Shown here: positions 14,616 to 21,655 of the stretch, one piece after another | Layout: the number at the start of each line of letters is the position of its first letter | Numbering within the stretch: position 1 is the stretch's first letter | NCBI GenBank assembly: GCA_028726925.1 | Contig: JAQYPI010000083.1 | Location: 1 to 31,539, forward strand | Source of the DNA: Caryophanales bacterium | Lineage (GTDB): Bacteria > Bacillota_I > Bacilli_A > RFN20 > CAG-826 | Length of the DNA: 31,539 nucleotides | Reading direction: 5' to 3' | The notes under the pieces: model-generated | Database searches by the model: none | What the model was told of the DNA's origin: nothing | The model's input: only the letters and a program-made list of their open reading frames with translations | Program-made: the position numbers and the translations under genes

Positions 14616-15197
14616 ATGGATACCATTTCGATCAAAAACAAGAAATTCACCGTGGAAAGGGTCATCGCAGAACACGAGGACCACACGACCTATCTTGCTT
14701 CCTGGAGCGGAAGGACGTATTTCATTCGCACCTATGCCATGGATTATGAAAAGGCGCTCGCCGATTACAAGGCCTTGAAGCATGCCGGTATCAACATGGC
14801 CAAGATGTGTTTTCACGACGATGTCAACCACGTCGTCGTCTACGACTATTTCCCCGAAGAAGATTGTCTGACCGCCCTTAGCCATGGCCCCCTCCCGGAA
14901 CGGTATTTCGATGCCTTGTTCGCCCTATATCGCTTTGCACGGTTCGCCAAAGTCGCCCTCGATTGGGAACCTCAAAATTTCATGCTTCGCGGCAACCAGA
15001 TGTTCTATTTGCCGACGAAATACTACCCCATGACGGAAGAGAACCGGTTCGAAAGAACGGGGCTCTCCACCTGGTTCCTCGGAAAAGAAGGGCGCGCCCT
15101 CCTCAAGAAAAAAGGCTTCGAAATCGATAACCTCCCATCCTTGAGAGACGAGGAAGTCAACAAACAAATGACCTTGATGGCCGTTCGCTACTGGTGA
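14616..15197 (+). CDS. Small protein-kinase-fold-like protein, probably inactive or atypical
   Basis: A 193-residue soluble protein. Its order of elements resembles a minimal kinase/aminoglycoside-phosphotransferase fold: beta strands with YFIRTY (Arg38 where the ATP-binding Lys would be), an acidic helix at about 43-57, a hinge-like VVVYDYFPEEDC (73-84), and a catalytic-loop-like LDWEPQNFML with Asp116 and Asn121 in the D-x-x-P-x-N spacing. Where a DFG-type Asp is expected (about 133-134) it reads YLPTK, so metal binding would be changed. The C-lobe is very short. This is a pattern-based guess; I know no named family. It lies 54 nt upstream of tgt, which has its own promoter. The start follows a TATAAT by 7 nt and has no ribosome site. 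Confidence 0.72.
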   Translation: MDTISIKNKKFTVERVIAEHEDHTTYLASWSGRTYFIRTYAMDYEKALADYKALKHAGINMAKMCFHDDVNHVVVYDYFPEEDCLTALSHGPLPERYFDALFALYRFARFAKVALDWEPQNFMLRGNQMFYLPTKYYPMTEENRFERTGLSTWFLGKEGRALLKKKGFEIDNLPSLRDEEVNKQMTLMAVRYW

Positions 15198-15211
15198 GCG
15201 GCCTTTTCGTT

Positions 15212-15241
15212 TTGGCTTATAGAGCCAATATGTCGTACAAT
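15212..15241 (+). promoter_or_regulatory. tgt promoter with inverted repeat over the -35
   Basis: TTGGCT (15212-15217) and TACAAT (15236-15241) are 18 nt apart. Ten nt separate the -10 from the tgt ATG, so the leader would be only about 3-4 nt. TTGGCT and AGCCAA (15223-15228) form a perfect 6-5-6 palindrome covering the -35 and upstream spacer: a candidate operator or, less likely, the remnant of a terminator. Confidence 0.45.
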
Positions 15242-15251
15242 ACTCGCGCTT

Positions 15252-16379
15252 ATGGCGAAAGACTTTACTTTGGAAATCAAACATATCGATGCCAAGACCG
15301 GCGCGCGATATGGAGTGCTGCATACTTGGCACGGGGACGTCGAGGTCCCCATGTTCATGCCGGTTGGCACCAACGCGACCGTCAAGTGCCTCTCCCCGGA
15401 GCAAGTGAAAGCTTGCGGCTCGGGCGTCGTCCTCGCGAATACCTACCATCTTCATCTCCGTCCCGGGGAAGACATCGTCAAAAAGGCGGGGGGCATCCAC
15501 GCGTTTATGGGGTATGACGGACCCATCCTCACGGATTCCGGGGGATTCCAGGTTTTCTCTTTGGCGAGCCGCCGCAAGATCACCGAGGAAGGGGTCGTGT
15601 TCCAGAACGAGCTCAACGGGAACAAGGAATTCTTCTCCCCGGAAGAGGCGATCCGGATCCAAGAAGCGATCGGCGCGGACATCATCATGAGTTTCGATGA
15701 ATGCATCCCCTATCCCGCGACGAAAGAATACGTCGCCCGCTCCACGGAACGGACGCTTCGTTGGGCGAAACGGGGGCTCGAGGCCCACAAAAGGGAAGAC
15801 CAGGCGCTATTCGGCATCGTCCAAGGCGGGGCTTTTTCGGATTTGCGAGAGCACGCCGCGAAAGAACTCGTCGCGATGGGGTTCCCGGGCTTCTCGATTG
15901 GGGGCACTTCCATCGGCGAACCGAAGGACGTTTGCTACCAAATGGTGAGGGACGCCATCCGTTTTTTGCCGTTTGACAAGCCCCGTTATCTCATGGGCGT
16001 CGGCTCCATCGACTATATCCTCGACGGCATCGAGGCCGGGGTCGACATGATGGACTGCGTCCTCCCGACGCGCCTTGCCCGCCATGGCGCCCTCATGACG
16101 AGCCACGGCCGCGTCAACATCCAAAGGGCCCAGTACGCGGAAGATTTCACGCCCCTGGACGAGGAATGCGATTGCTATACCTGCACCCACTTCACGAAAG
16201 CTTATCTCCATCATCTTCACAAAGCGAAGGAGGAGTTCGGGAAGACGCTCAATTCCATCCACAACATCCGCTTCCTCATCCGCCTCGTGGAAGGGGCCCG
16301 CGAGGCGATCAAGAACGATCGCTTCTTGGAATACAAAGAAGAGTGCCTCGCCAAATACGGGGACAAACGAGGATTCTGA
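15252..16379 (+). CDS. tgt: tRNA-guanine transglycosylase
   Basis: Exchanges guanine 34 in the GUN anticodons of tRNA Asp, Asn, His and Tyr for preQ1, the first tRNA-bound step to queuosine. 375 residues is the normal bacterial length. Visible motifs are ILTDSGGFQVFSL with the first catalytic-site Asp, VQGGAFSDLR, GGTSIGEPK, the second Asp region GVDMMDCVLPTRLARHG, and the zinc site CDCYTCTHFTKAYLHHL. It starts a three-gene queuosine unit with queA 2 nt downstream. No preQ1 synthesis genes (queC, queD, queE, queF) are in the window, so preQ1 may be imported or made elsewhere. There is no ribosome site; a promoter ends 10 nt before the ATG. Confidence 0.97.
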   Translation: MAKDFTLEIKHIDAKTGARYGVLHTWHGDVEVPMFMPVGTNATVKCLSPEQVKACGSGVVLANTYHLHLRPGEDIVKKAGGIHAFMGYDGPILTDSGGFQVFSLASRRKITEEGVVFQNELNGNKEFFSPEEAIRIQEAIGADIIMSFDECIPYPATKEYVARSTERTLRWAKRGLEAHKREDQALFGIVQGGAFSDLREHAAKELVAMGFPGFSIGGTSIGEPKDVCYQMVRDAIRFLPFDKPRYLMGVGSIDYILDGIEAGVDMMDCVLPTRLARHGALMTSHGRVNIQRAQYAEDFTPLDEECDCYTCTHFTKAYLHHLHKAKEEFGKTLNSIHNIRFLIRLVEGAREAIKNDRFLEYKEECLAKYGDKRGF

Positions 16380-16381
16380 AC

Positions 16382-17455
16382 ATGGATATCTCCCTTTTTG
16401 ATTTTGCTTTGCCGGAAGACCGCATCGCCCAAACGCCCCTCAAGCAACGGGATGAGGCCAAGCTCATGGTCGTGGACCGCGAGCATCACAAGTTCGAACA
16501 CCGCGTTTTCCGGGATATCGTGGATTATCTGCGTCCTGGCGACGTCCTTGTGCGCAACAACACGAAAGTCCTGCCCGCCCGCCTCATCGGCGTGAAGGAA
16601 GCAACGGGGGGAAAGGTCGAGGTCCTGCTCCTCCACGAAGTCCCCGAGGAAGGGGAAGACGTTTGGGAATGCCTCGTCGGCAACGCCCATTCCGTCCGGG
16701 AGGGGTCCCTTTGCAATTTCGGGGAAGGCAAGCTTCGCGCCGAATGCGTCAAGGTCCTGCCCGAGGGGATCCGCCACATGAAGTTCCTTTACCAAGGCAT
16801 TTTCCTCGAAGTCCTCGATTCGCTCGGCCTCATGCCGTTGCCCCCGTACATCAAGGAACAGTGCGAGGATAAATCGGATTATCAAACCGTCTATGCGAAA
16901 GTGCCTGGTTCCGCCGCAGCGCCGACCGCGGGTTTCCATTTCACGGAAGAACTCTTCGCCAAGCTCCGGGAGAAGGGCGTTGAGGTCGTGGACATCACCC
17001 TGAACATTGGGCTTGGTACGTTCCGGCCCGTCAAGGTCCAAGACACGAAGGACCACCACATGCATTCCGAGACCTTCTCCGTCTCGAAGGAAGCCGCGGA
17101 CGCCTTGAACCGCGCGAAAGAAGAAGGACGTCGCATCATCGCGATCGGCACGACTTCCGTCCGCACCCTCGAGTCCGTGATGCAGAAATACGGCCGGTTC
17201 GTCCCTTGCGACGAGGCCACCTCCATTTTCATCAGCCCGGGATATCGTTTTCTCGCCGTCGATGCCCTGATCACGAACTTCCACCTACCCAAATCGACGC
17301 TCGTCATGCTCGTGTCTGCCTTCATGGGCCGTCGCTGGACCCTCCATTGCTACGAGGAAGCCATCGCCCAAGGGTATCGCTTCTTCAGTTTCGGGGACGC
17401 CATGTTCATCCACGGGTCCTTCGATGGCCAGGACGCGATGGACGACCGGTTCTAG
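16382..17455 (+). CDS. queA: S-adenosylmethionine:tRNA ribosyltransferase-isomerase
   Basis: Transfers and isomerises the ribosyl part of SAM onto preQ1-tRNA to form epoxyqueuosine. The 357-residue protein starts MDISLFDFALPEDRIAQTPL. Typical QueA motifs are ARLIGVKEATGGKVEVLLL, PLPPYIK, YQTVYAKVPGSAAAPTAGFHFTEEL, LNIGLGTFRPVK, and ALITNFHLPKSTLVMLVSAF. The ATG lies 2 nt after the tgt stop codon, with GAGG about 9 nt upstream inside tgt, so it is translationally linked to tgt. queH follows after 12 nt. Confidence 0.97.
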   Translation: MDISLFDFALPEDRIAQTPLKQRDEAKLMVVDREHHKFEHRVFRDIVDYLRPGDVLVRNNTKVLPARLIGVKEATGGKVEVLLLHEVPEEGEDVWECLVGNAHSVREGSLCNFGEGKLRAECVKVLPEGIRHMKFLYQGIFLEVLDSLGLMPLPPYIKEQCEDKSDYQTVYAKVPGSAAAPTAGFHFTEELFAKLREKGVEVVDITLNIGLGTFRPVKVQDTKDHHMHSETFSVSKEAADALNRAKEEGRRIIAIGTTSVRTLESVMQKYGRFVPCDEATSIFISPGYRFLAVDALITNFHLPKSTLVMLVSAFMGRRWTLHCYEEAIAQGYRFFSFGDAMFIHGSFDGQDAMDDRF

Positions 17456-17467
17456 AAAGGAAAAGGC

Positions 17468-18139
17468 ATGCAGGCATACGTGAATTATTACGATGTCTCG
17501 CTTCAAGAGCTCAAGAGGATCGGGGACAAAAAGCCCCGCCTTTTGATGCACGCCTGCTGCGGACCCTGCTCTTGCTTTCCCTTGACGTTCCTCTGCCCCC
17601 ATTTCGACGTGACGATCTATTACGCGAATTCCAACATTTATCCCGCGGAAGAATTTTTTCGTCGGAGGGAAGAACTAAGGCGCCTCCTTGCAGACCTGAA
17701 ACGCGACTATGGTTACGAGGTCGATTTGATCGAGCCCCCTTACGACCACGAGGCCTTCATGGAACCCTTGCGTCCTTTCGCTTCTTGCAAGGAAGGTGGG
17801 GAACGCTGCTTCCGTTGCTACGAAGCTCGCATGAAGGAAGCCTATGATTTCGCTGAGACCCAAGGGTTCGATTATTTCTGCACCGTCATGACGATCTCGC
17901 GCCAAAAGGACAGTCAGATCCTCAACGCTATCGGAAAGAAGCTCGAGGCTAGCCATCCGCATTGCCGTTATTTTTATAGCGATTTCAAGAAAAAGGGCGG
18001 CATCGAGTTAGGAAAAGCCATGCGCGTCGCCTATGGCCTTTACAATCAGGATTACTGCGGATGCGAATATTCATTGGCTGGCAGAAACGTCCGGATCGCG
18101 GCCAAAAAAAGCCTGGAAAAAGAACACGGAAAAGAATGA
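17468..18139 (+). CDS. queH: Epoxyqueuosine reductase QueH
   Basis: Reduces epoxyqueuosine to queuosine in tRNA; QueH (formerly DUF208) is a non-orthologous replacement of the cobalamin-dependent QueG. The 223-residue protein shows the QueH cysteine pattern: MHACCGPCSCFPL at about residues 28-40, then ERCFRCYEARMKEA, and DYCGCEYSL near the C-terminus. The family uses an iron-sulfur cluster and an adjacent metal held by these cysteines. It has a good AAAGGAAAAG ribosome site 12 nt after queA. A perfect 7-bp inverted repeat lies 4 nt after the stop codon. Together tgt, queA and queH complete the tRNA-bound half of queuosine synthesis. Confidence 0.94.
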   Translation: MQAYVNYYDVSLQELKRIGDKKPRLLMHACCGPCSCFPLTFLCPHFDVTIYYANSNIYPAEEFFRRREELRRLLADLKRDYGYEVDLIEPPYDHEAFMEPLRPFASCKEGGERCFRCYEARMKEAYDFAETQGFDYFCTVMTISRQKDSQILNAIGKKLEASHPHCRYFYSDFKKKGGIELGKAMRVAYGLYNQDYCGCEYSLAGRNVRIAAKKSLEKEHGKE

Positions 18140-18142
18140 AAG

Positions 18143-18161
18143 TTTGTGCGTTGTGCACAAA
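18143..18161. terminator. Likely terminator hairpin after queH
   Basis: TTTGTGC and GCACAAA form a perfect 7-bp stem with loop GTTGT, followed by AATTTCTT. The T tract is imperfect. The stretch from 18162 to 18270 is A/T-rich with no gene and may be an upstream element of the S10 promoter. Confidence 0.5.
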
Positions 18162-18270
18162 AATTTCTTGAAACCATGAATTATTTCGATGAATTCGGGG
18201 TTTTTCTTTCGCCCTTTTTGGCAAAGATCGAAAAACTAGATGAAATCGATAAAATCAGCGAAAAAAAGTG

Positions 18271-18299
18271 TTGACGGCCCACCCGCATGCGCGTATTCT
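18271..18299 (+). promoter_or_regulatory. S10 operon promoter
   Basis: TTGACG (18271-18276) and TATTCT (18294-18299) with the ideal 17-nt spacing, preceded by an A-rich tract (18240-18268) that could act as an UP element. Transcription would start near 18306. It is the only strong promoter before rpsJ. Confidence 0.75.
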
Positions 18300-18305
18300 C
18301 ATACA

Positions 18306-18432
18306 CGCTGGCGCTTGCGTCGAAGTGCGAGGTTGCCGACACACCTACAGGCGTTGTCATGAAAGGGATGTCGGGGAATTCGCATGGAGTGAGAGCCTAG
18401 AAGCCTGAAACACACATCAAGGAGGAACATTC
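18306..18432 (+). promoter_or_regulatory. Structured leader of the S10 ribosomal protein operon
   Basis: The roughly 125-nt untranslated leader has nested stems: GTGCGA (18325-18330) with TCGCAT (18380-18385) outside, and CCGACA (18336-18341) with TGTCGG (18369-18374) inside. A further ACGC/GCGT stem near 18304-18320 may precede these. The AAGGAGG ribosome site follows at about 18420. In several bacteria ribosomal protein L4 binds the S10 leader to repress the operon; the same role here is inference. Confidence 0.5.
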
Positions 18433-18744
18433 ATGGCGAAAGAAAAAGCGATTCGTATTCGCTTGACGGCGTATGAACATGAGATTCTCGATCAATCCGT
18501 CGAGAAGATCCTGACCGTCGCGAGCAAAACGAATGCCAAGGTCAAGGGGCCGATCCCCCTCCCGACCGAAAAGCAGGTCTACACGATTCTCCGCGCGACC
18601 TTCAAGTACAAGGACAGCCGCGAGCAATTCGAGATCCGCACCCACAAACGGTTGATCTACATCACCAACCCCACCAAGGAAACGGTGGAAACCCTCAGGA
18701 AGCTCGACCTTCCCTCGGGCGTCGATATCGACATCAAGCTATAA
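18433..18744 (+). CDS. rpsJ: 30S ribosomal protein S10
   Basis: 103 residues, normal length. S10 sits in the head of the 30S subunit and also acts in antitermination as NusE. The sequence IRIRLTAYEHEILDQSVEKI, the GPIPLPTEKQVYTILRA loop and the C-terminal LPSGVDIDIKL are typical. First gene of the operon, with an AAGGAGG site; rplC begins 13 nt later. Confidence 0.98.
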   Translation: MAKEKAIRIRLTAYEHEILDQSVEKILTVASKTNAKVKGPIPLPTEKQVYTILRATFKYKDSREQFEIRTHKRLIYITNPTKETVETLRKLDLPSGVDIDIKL

Positions 18745-18757
18745 GGAGGACTGAAGC

Positions 18758-19441
18758 ATGAAATCCATCATCGGACGCAAAGCCGGCATGACCCAGGTCT
18801 TCGCCGCCGACGGAACCATGTATCCCGTCACCGTCATCGAAGTTCTCCCGAACGTCATCGTGGACAAGAGAACCAAGGAAAAGAACGGCTACGAAGCGCT
18901 CGTCGTCGGCTATGAAGACAAGGCCGAACGCACCCTCAACAAAGCCGAGCTCGGCATCTACAAGAAAGCCAACGTCGCGACCAAGGCCCATCTCTATGAG
19001 CTCAAGGGCGACGAAATCTACGGCAAGGCGATCGGCGAGACCCTCACCGCGGACATGTTCCAAGCGGGCGACGTCGTCGACGTCATCGGCCACAACAAGG
19101 GCCACGGCTACAGCGGTACCATCAAGAAGTATCACATGACCATCGGTCCGAAGGGCCATGGCTCCGGATACCACCGCGGAATCGGCTCCGTCGCGAACAA
19201 CGGCCGCGACAACAACCGCGTCATCCCGGGCAAGCACATGTCCGGCCACTGGGGACCTGAGCAAGTCACCATTCAGAACGTCACCGTCGTCGAGAGCAAC
19301 CTCGAAAAAGGCTACATCCTCGTCAAGGGCGGCGTCCCCGGACCGAAGAAGAGCATCGTCATGCTCCGCACCCCGATCCTTCATCAATTCAAGAAACCCG
19401 AGGTCAAGGCTCCGGTCGACCTCAGCAAGAAAGGAGAATAA
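18758..19441 (+). CDS. rplC: 50S ribosomal protein L3
   Basis: 227 residues. L3 helps form the start of the 50S core and reaches the peptidyl transferase centre with its long loop. MKSIIGRKAGMTQVFAADG at the N-terminus and GHGSGYHRGIGSVA plus MSGHWGPEQVT in the loop are diagnostic. AAGGAGG precedes the ATG; rplD starts after 3 nt. The C-terminus is slightly extended by about 15 residues (KPEVKAPVDLSKKGE). Confidence 0.98.
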   Translation: MKSIIGRKAGMTQVFAADGTMYPVTVIEVLPNVIVDKRTKEKNGYEALVVGYEDKAERTLNKAELGIYKKANVATKAHLYELKGDEIYGKAIGETLTADMFQAGDVVDVIGHNKGHGYSGTIKKYHMTIGPKGHGSGYHRGIGSVANNGRDNNRVIPGKHMSGHWGPEQVTIQNVTVVESNLEKGYILVKGGVPGPKKSIVMLRTPILHQFKKPEVKAPVDLSKKGE

Positions 19442-19444
19442 ACC

Positions 19445-20086
19445 ATGGCCAACACCATCAGCTTGAACGTCATCACCCTCAAGGGCGAAGATGCCGGCAC
19501 GGTTGAAGTCTCCGCCGAAGTCTTCGGCGTCAAGGATGTGAATCCGCAAGTCGTCAAGAATGCCGTCACGGTTTACCAGGCGAACCTCCGCCAGGCCACC
19601 GCGAAAACCAAGAAGCGCCACGAAGTCCACGGCACCAACAAGAAGCCCTGGAGACAAAAAGGAACCGGCCGCGCTCGTGCGGGCGACGTCAAATCCCCGA
19701 TCTGGGTCGGCGGCGGCATCGTCTTCGGACCGGATGGCAACCAGAACTACAGCCTTTCCCAGAACAAGAAGGAACACAACCTCGCCCTCCGCGGCGTCCT
19801 CTCTGAGAAGGCCGAAAACAAAGGCATCGTCGTCGTCGACGCCCTCGCGCTCGACAAGATCTCGACGAAAGCCTTCGCGGAATCCCTCAAGGCCATGAAG
19901 GTCAGCGGCAAGAAGAACCTCCTTGTCACCGACATCGAGAACGAAAACGTCATCGCCTCGGCCCGCAACATCGAGTCCTTGGTCGTCACGACCGCGGACA
20001 ACATCTCCGTCTATGACGTCCTCTACTTCGACAACATCATCGTGAGCAAGGACGGCATCCACCAAATCGAGGAGGCCCTGAAGTAA
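19445..20086 (+). CDS. rplD: 50S ribosomal protein L4
   Basis: 213 residues, normal length. L4 lines the exit tunnel constriction; in E. coli it is the regulator of the S10 operon. The extended tunnel loop RPWRQKGTGRARAG-type motif is present (KKPWRQKGTGRARAGD, near residues 66-81), followed by SPIWVGGGIVFGP. It has an AAGGAG site. rplW starts only 1 nt after its stop, using a GAGGAGG inside the rplD end. Confidence 0.98.
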   Translation: MANTISLNVITLKGEDAGTVEVSAEVFGVKDVNPQVVKNAVTVYQANLRQATAKTKKRHEVHGTNKKPWRQKGTGRARAGDVKSPIWVGGGIVFGPDGNQNYSLSQNKKEHNLALRGVLSEKAENKGIVVVDALALDKISTKAFAESLKAMKVSGKKNLLVTDIENENVIASARNIESLVVTTADNISVYDVLYFDNIIVSKDGIHQIEEALK

Positions 20087-20087
20087 T

Positions 20088-20435
20088 ATGGCTAACAACA
20101 CCGAAACGAAAGTCGAAGAAACGAAAGTCAGCTTCCCGAAGCCGACCCTCCACGACTTCGACGTCATCGATTCCCCGCTCATCACGGAGAAATCCATGGC
20201 CCTCATGCAACAGCAGAACAAAGTGACCGTCAAGGTCGCCGCCTCTGCCAACAAGATCGAGATCAAGAACGCCTTCGAGCACATCTTCCAGGTCAAGGTC
20301 GTCGACATCAAGATCGCGAACCAGATCGAGAAGAAGACCTCTCGCGGCGGCCGCTACAAAGGCACCATCTCCGGCTTCAAGAAAGCCATCGTGACGATTG
20401 CCGAAGGATCCGCGGTTGATCTCTTCAAAGAGTAA
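20088..20435 (+). CDS. rplW: 50S ribosomal protein L23
   Basis: 115 residues. L23 surrounds the tunnel exit and docks trigger factor and SRP. The core DVIDSPLITEKSMALMQQQNKVTVKV and the RGGRYKGTISGFKKAIVT C-terminal part are clear. About 20 extra residues (NTETKVEETKVSFPKP) precede the usual start. The ribosome site lies in rplD about 12 nt upstream, so translation is probably coupled. A 66-nt gap follows, the longest inside the operon. Confidence 0.97.
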   Translation: MANNTETKVEETKVSFPKPTLHDFDVIDSPLITEKSMALMQQQNKVTVKVAASANKIEIKNAFEHIFQVKVVDIKIANQIEKKTSRGGRYKGTISGFKKAIVTIAEGSAVDLFKE

Positions 20436-20501
20436 GGAAACACCCTCTTATATATAAATAAAGATATATAGGTAAAGCATCCAATATAGGAGAAACAAGA
20501 A
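20436..20501 (+). other. A/T-rich gap inside the S10 operon
   Basis: This 66-nt spacer holds TATATAAATAAAGATATATA (20451-20470), in sharp contrast to the GC-rich neighbours, then a GGAGAAA ribosome site for rplB. It could be an internal promoter region or an RNA processing site; no matched -35 was found. Confidence 0.35.
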
Positions 20502-21335
20502 ATGGCAATCAGAACGTATCGTCCTTACACCAAGTCTCGTCGTGCCATGACGAACTCCACGTTCGAGGACATCACCAAATCCACTCCTGAAAAATCGCTT
20601 CTCGCCAAGGTCAAGAAAACCGGCGGGCGCAACAATCAGGGCAAAATCACCTGCCGCCACATCGGCGGGGGCAACAAGCGTCGCTACCGCATCATCGACT
20701 TCCGCCGCCGCAAGGACGACATCCCCGCGACCGTGAAGGCGATCGAATACGATCCGAACCGCAACGCCAACATCGCGCTCATCTGCTACGCGGACGGCGT
20801 GAAGAGCTACATCATCGAGCCGCAGGGCCTCAAGGTCGGCGACGTCATCGTCTCCGGCGTGGCCACCGACATCAAGGTCGGCAACTGCCTCGAACTCCAA
20901 AACATCCCCGAAGGTACCTTCATCCACGCGGTGGAGCTCCAACCCGGCAAAGGCGCGCAAATGTGCCGTGCCGCCGGCACCTCCGCCCAGATCCTCGGCG
21001 CCGAAGGCAAATACGTCATCGTCCGCCTCGCTTCCGGCGAAGTCCGCAAGCTCCTCAAGAACTGCCGCGCGACGATCGGCATCGTCGGCAATGAGGACTG
21101 GAACCTCGTCAATCTCGGCAAAGCCGGCAAGACCCGTTGGAACGGCACCCGCCCGACGGTCCGCGGCTCCGCGATGAACCCCTGCGATCACCCGCACGGC
21201 GGCGGCGAAGGCAAATGCCCCGTCGGACGCGATGCGCCGCGCAGCCCCTGGGGCAAGCGCTGCCAAGGCGTCAAGACCCGCCACAACAAGAAGAACTCGA
21301 CGCGTCTCATCGTCCGTCGCGCTTCCAAGAAGTAA
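20502..21335 (+). CDS. rplB: 50S ribosomal protein L2
   Basis: 277 residues, normal length. L2 is needed for subunit joining and peptidyl transfer. The N-terminal MAIRTYRPYTKSRRAMTN, KKTGGRNNQGKITCRHIGGG, and the C-terminal GSAMNPCDHPHGGGEGK with the essential His are all present. It is preceded by a GGAGAAA site after the A/T-rich gap. Confidence 0.98.
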   Translation: MAIRTYRPYTKSRRAMTNSTFEDITKSTPEKSLLAKVKKTGGRNNQGKITCRHIGGGNKRRYRIIDFRRRKDDIPATVKAIEYDPNRNANIALICYADGVKSYIIEPQGLKVGDVIVSGVATDIKVGNCLELQNIPEGTFIHAVELQPGKGAQMCRAAGTSAQILGAEGKYVIVRLASGEVRKLLKNCRATIGIVGNEDWNLVNLGKAGKTRWNGTRPTVRGSAMNPCDHPHGGGEGKCPVGRDAPRSPWGKRCQGVKTRHNKKNSTRLIVRRASKK

Positions 21336-21356
21336 AGAAAGGAGAGATAGAACAAC

Positions 21357-21644
21357 ATGTCTCGCTCGTCTAAAAAAGGCCCGTTCGTGGATGAATACCT
21401 TCTGAAGAAGGTCGAAGCGAACAAGAAAGCCGGCAAGAAAGAGATCATCAAGACTTGGTCTCGCCGCTCGACGATCTATCCCGCCTTCGTCGAAGAAACC
21501 TTCGCGGTCTACAACGGCCACGAACACATCACCGTCTACGTCACGGAAGACATGGTCGGCCACAAGCTCGGCGAATTCGCCCCGACCCGCAACTTCCCTG
21601 GCCACCACGGCAATAACGTCGGCGACAAAGCCGCCAAGAAATAA
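21357..21644 (+). CDS. rpsS: 30S ribosomal protein S19
   Basis: 95 residues. S19 lies in the 30S head and contacts S13 and the A-site finger. MSRSSKKGPFVDEYLLKKVE, WSRRSTIYPAFV and the GHKLGEFAPTRNFPGH segment are diagnostic. AAAGGAGAG precedes the ATG; spacing to rplV is 11 nt. Confidence 0.98.
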   Translation: MSRSSKKGPFVDEYLLKKVEANKKAGKKEIIKTWSRRSTIYPAFVEETFAVYNGHEHITVYVTEDMVGHKLGEFAPTRNFPGHHGNNVGDKAAKK

Positions 21645-21655
21645 GGAGAACCATC

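Noticed and set aside
18143..18161. Palindrome after queH as an operator of the S10 promoter
   Set aside because: It lies over 100 nt upstream of the -35 and directly after the queH stop codon, so a terminator is simpler.
18734..20311. 525-codon open frame opposite rplC-rplD-rplW
   Set aside because: GC-rich codon bias in ribosomal genes opens the opposite frame. The Asp/Val-rich product is an artefact.
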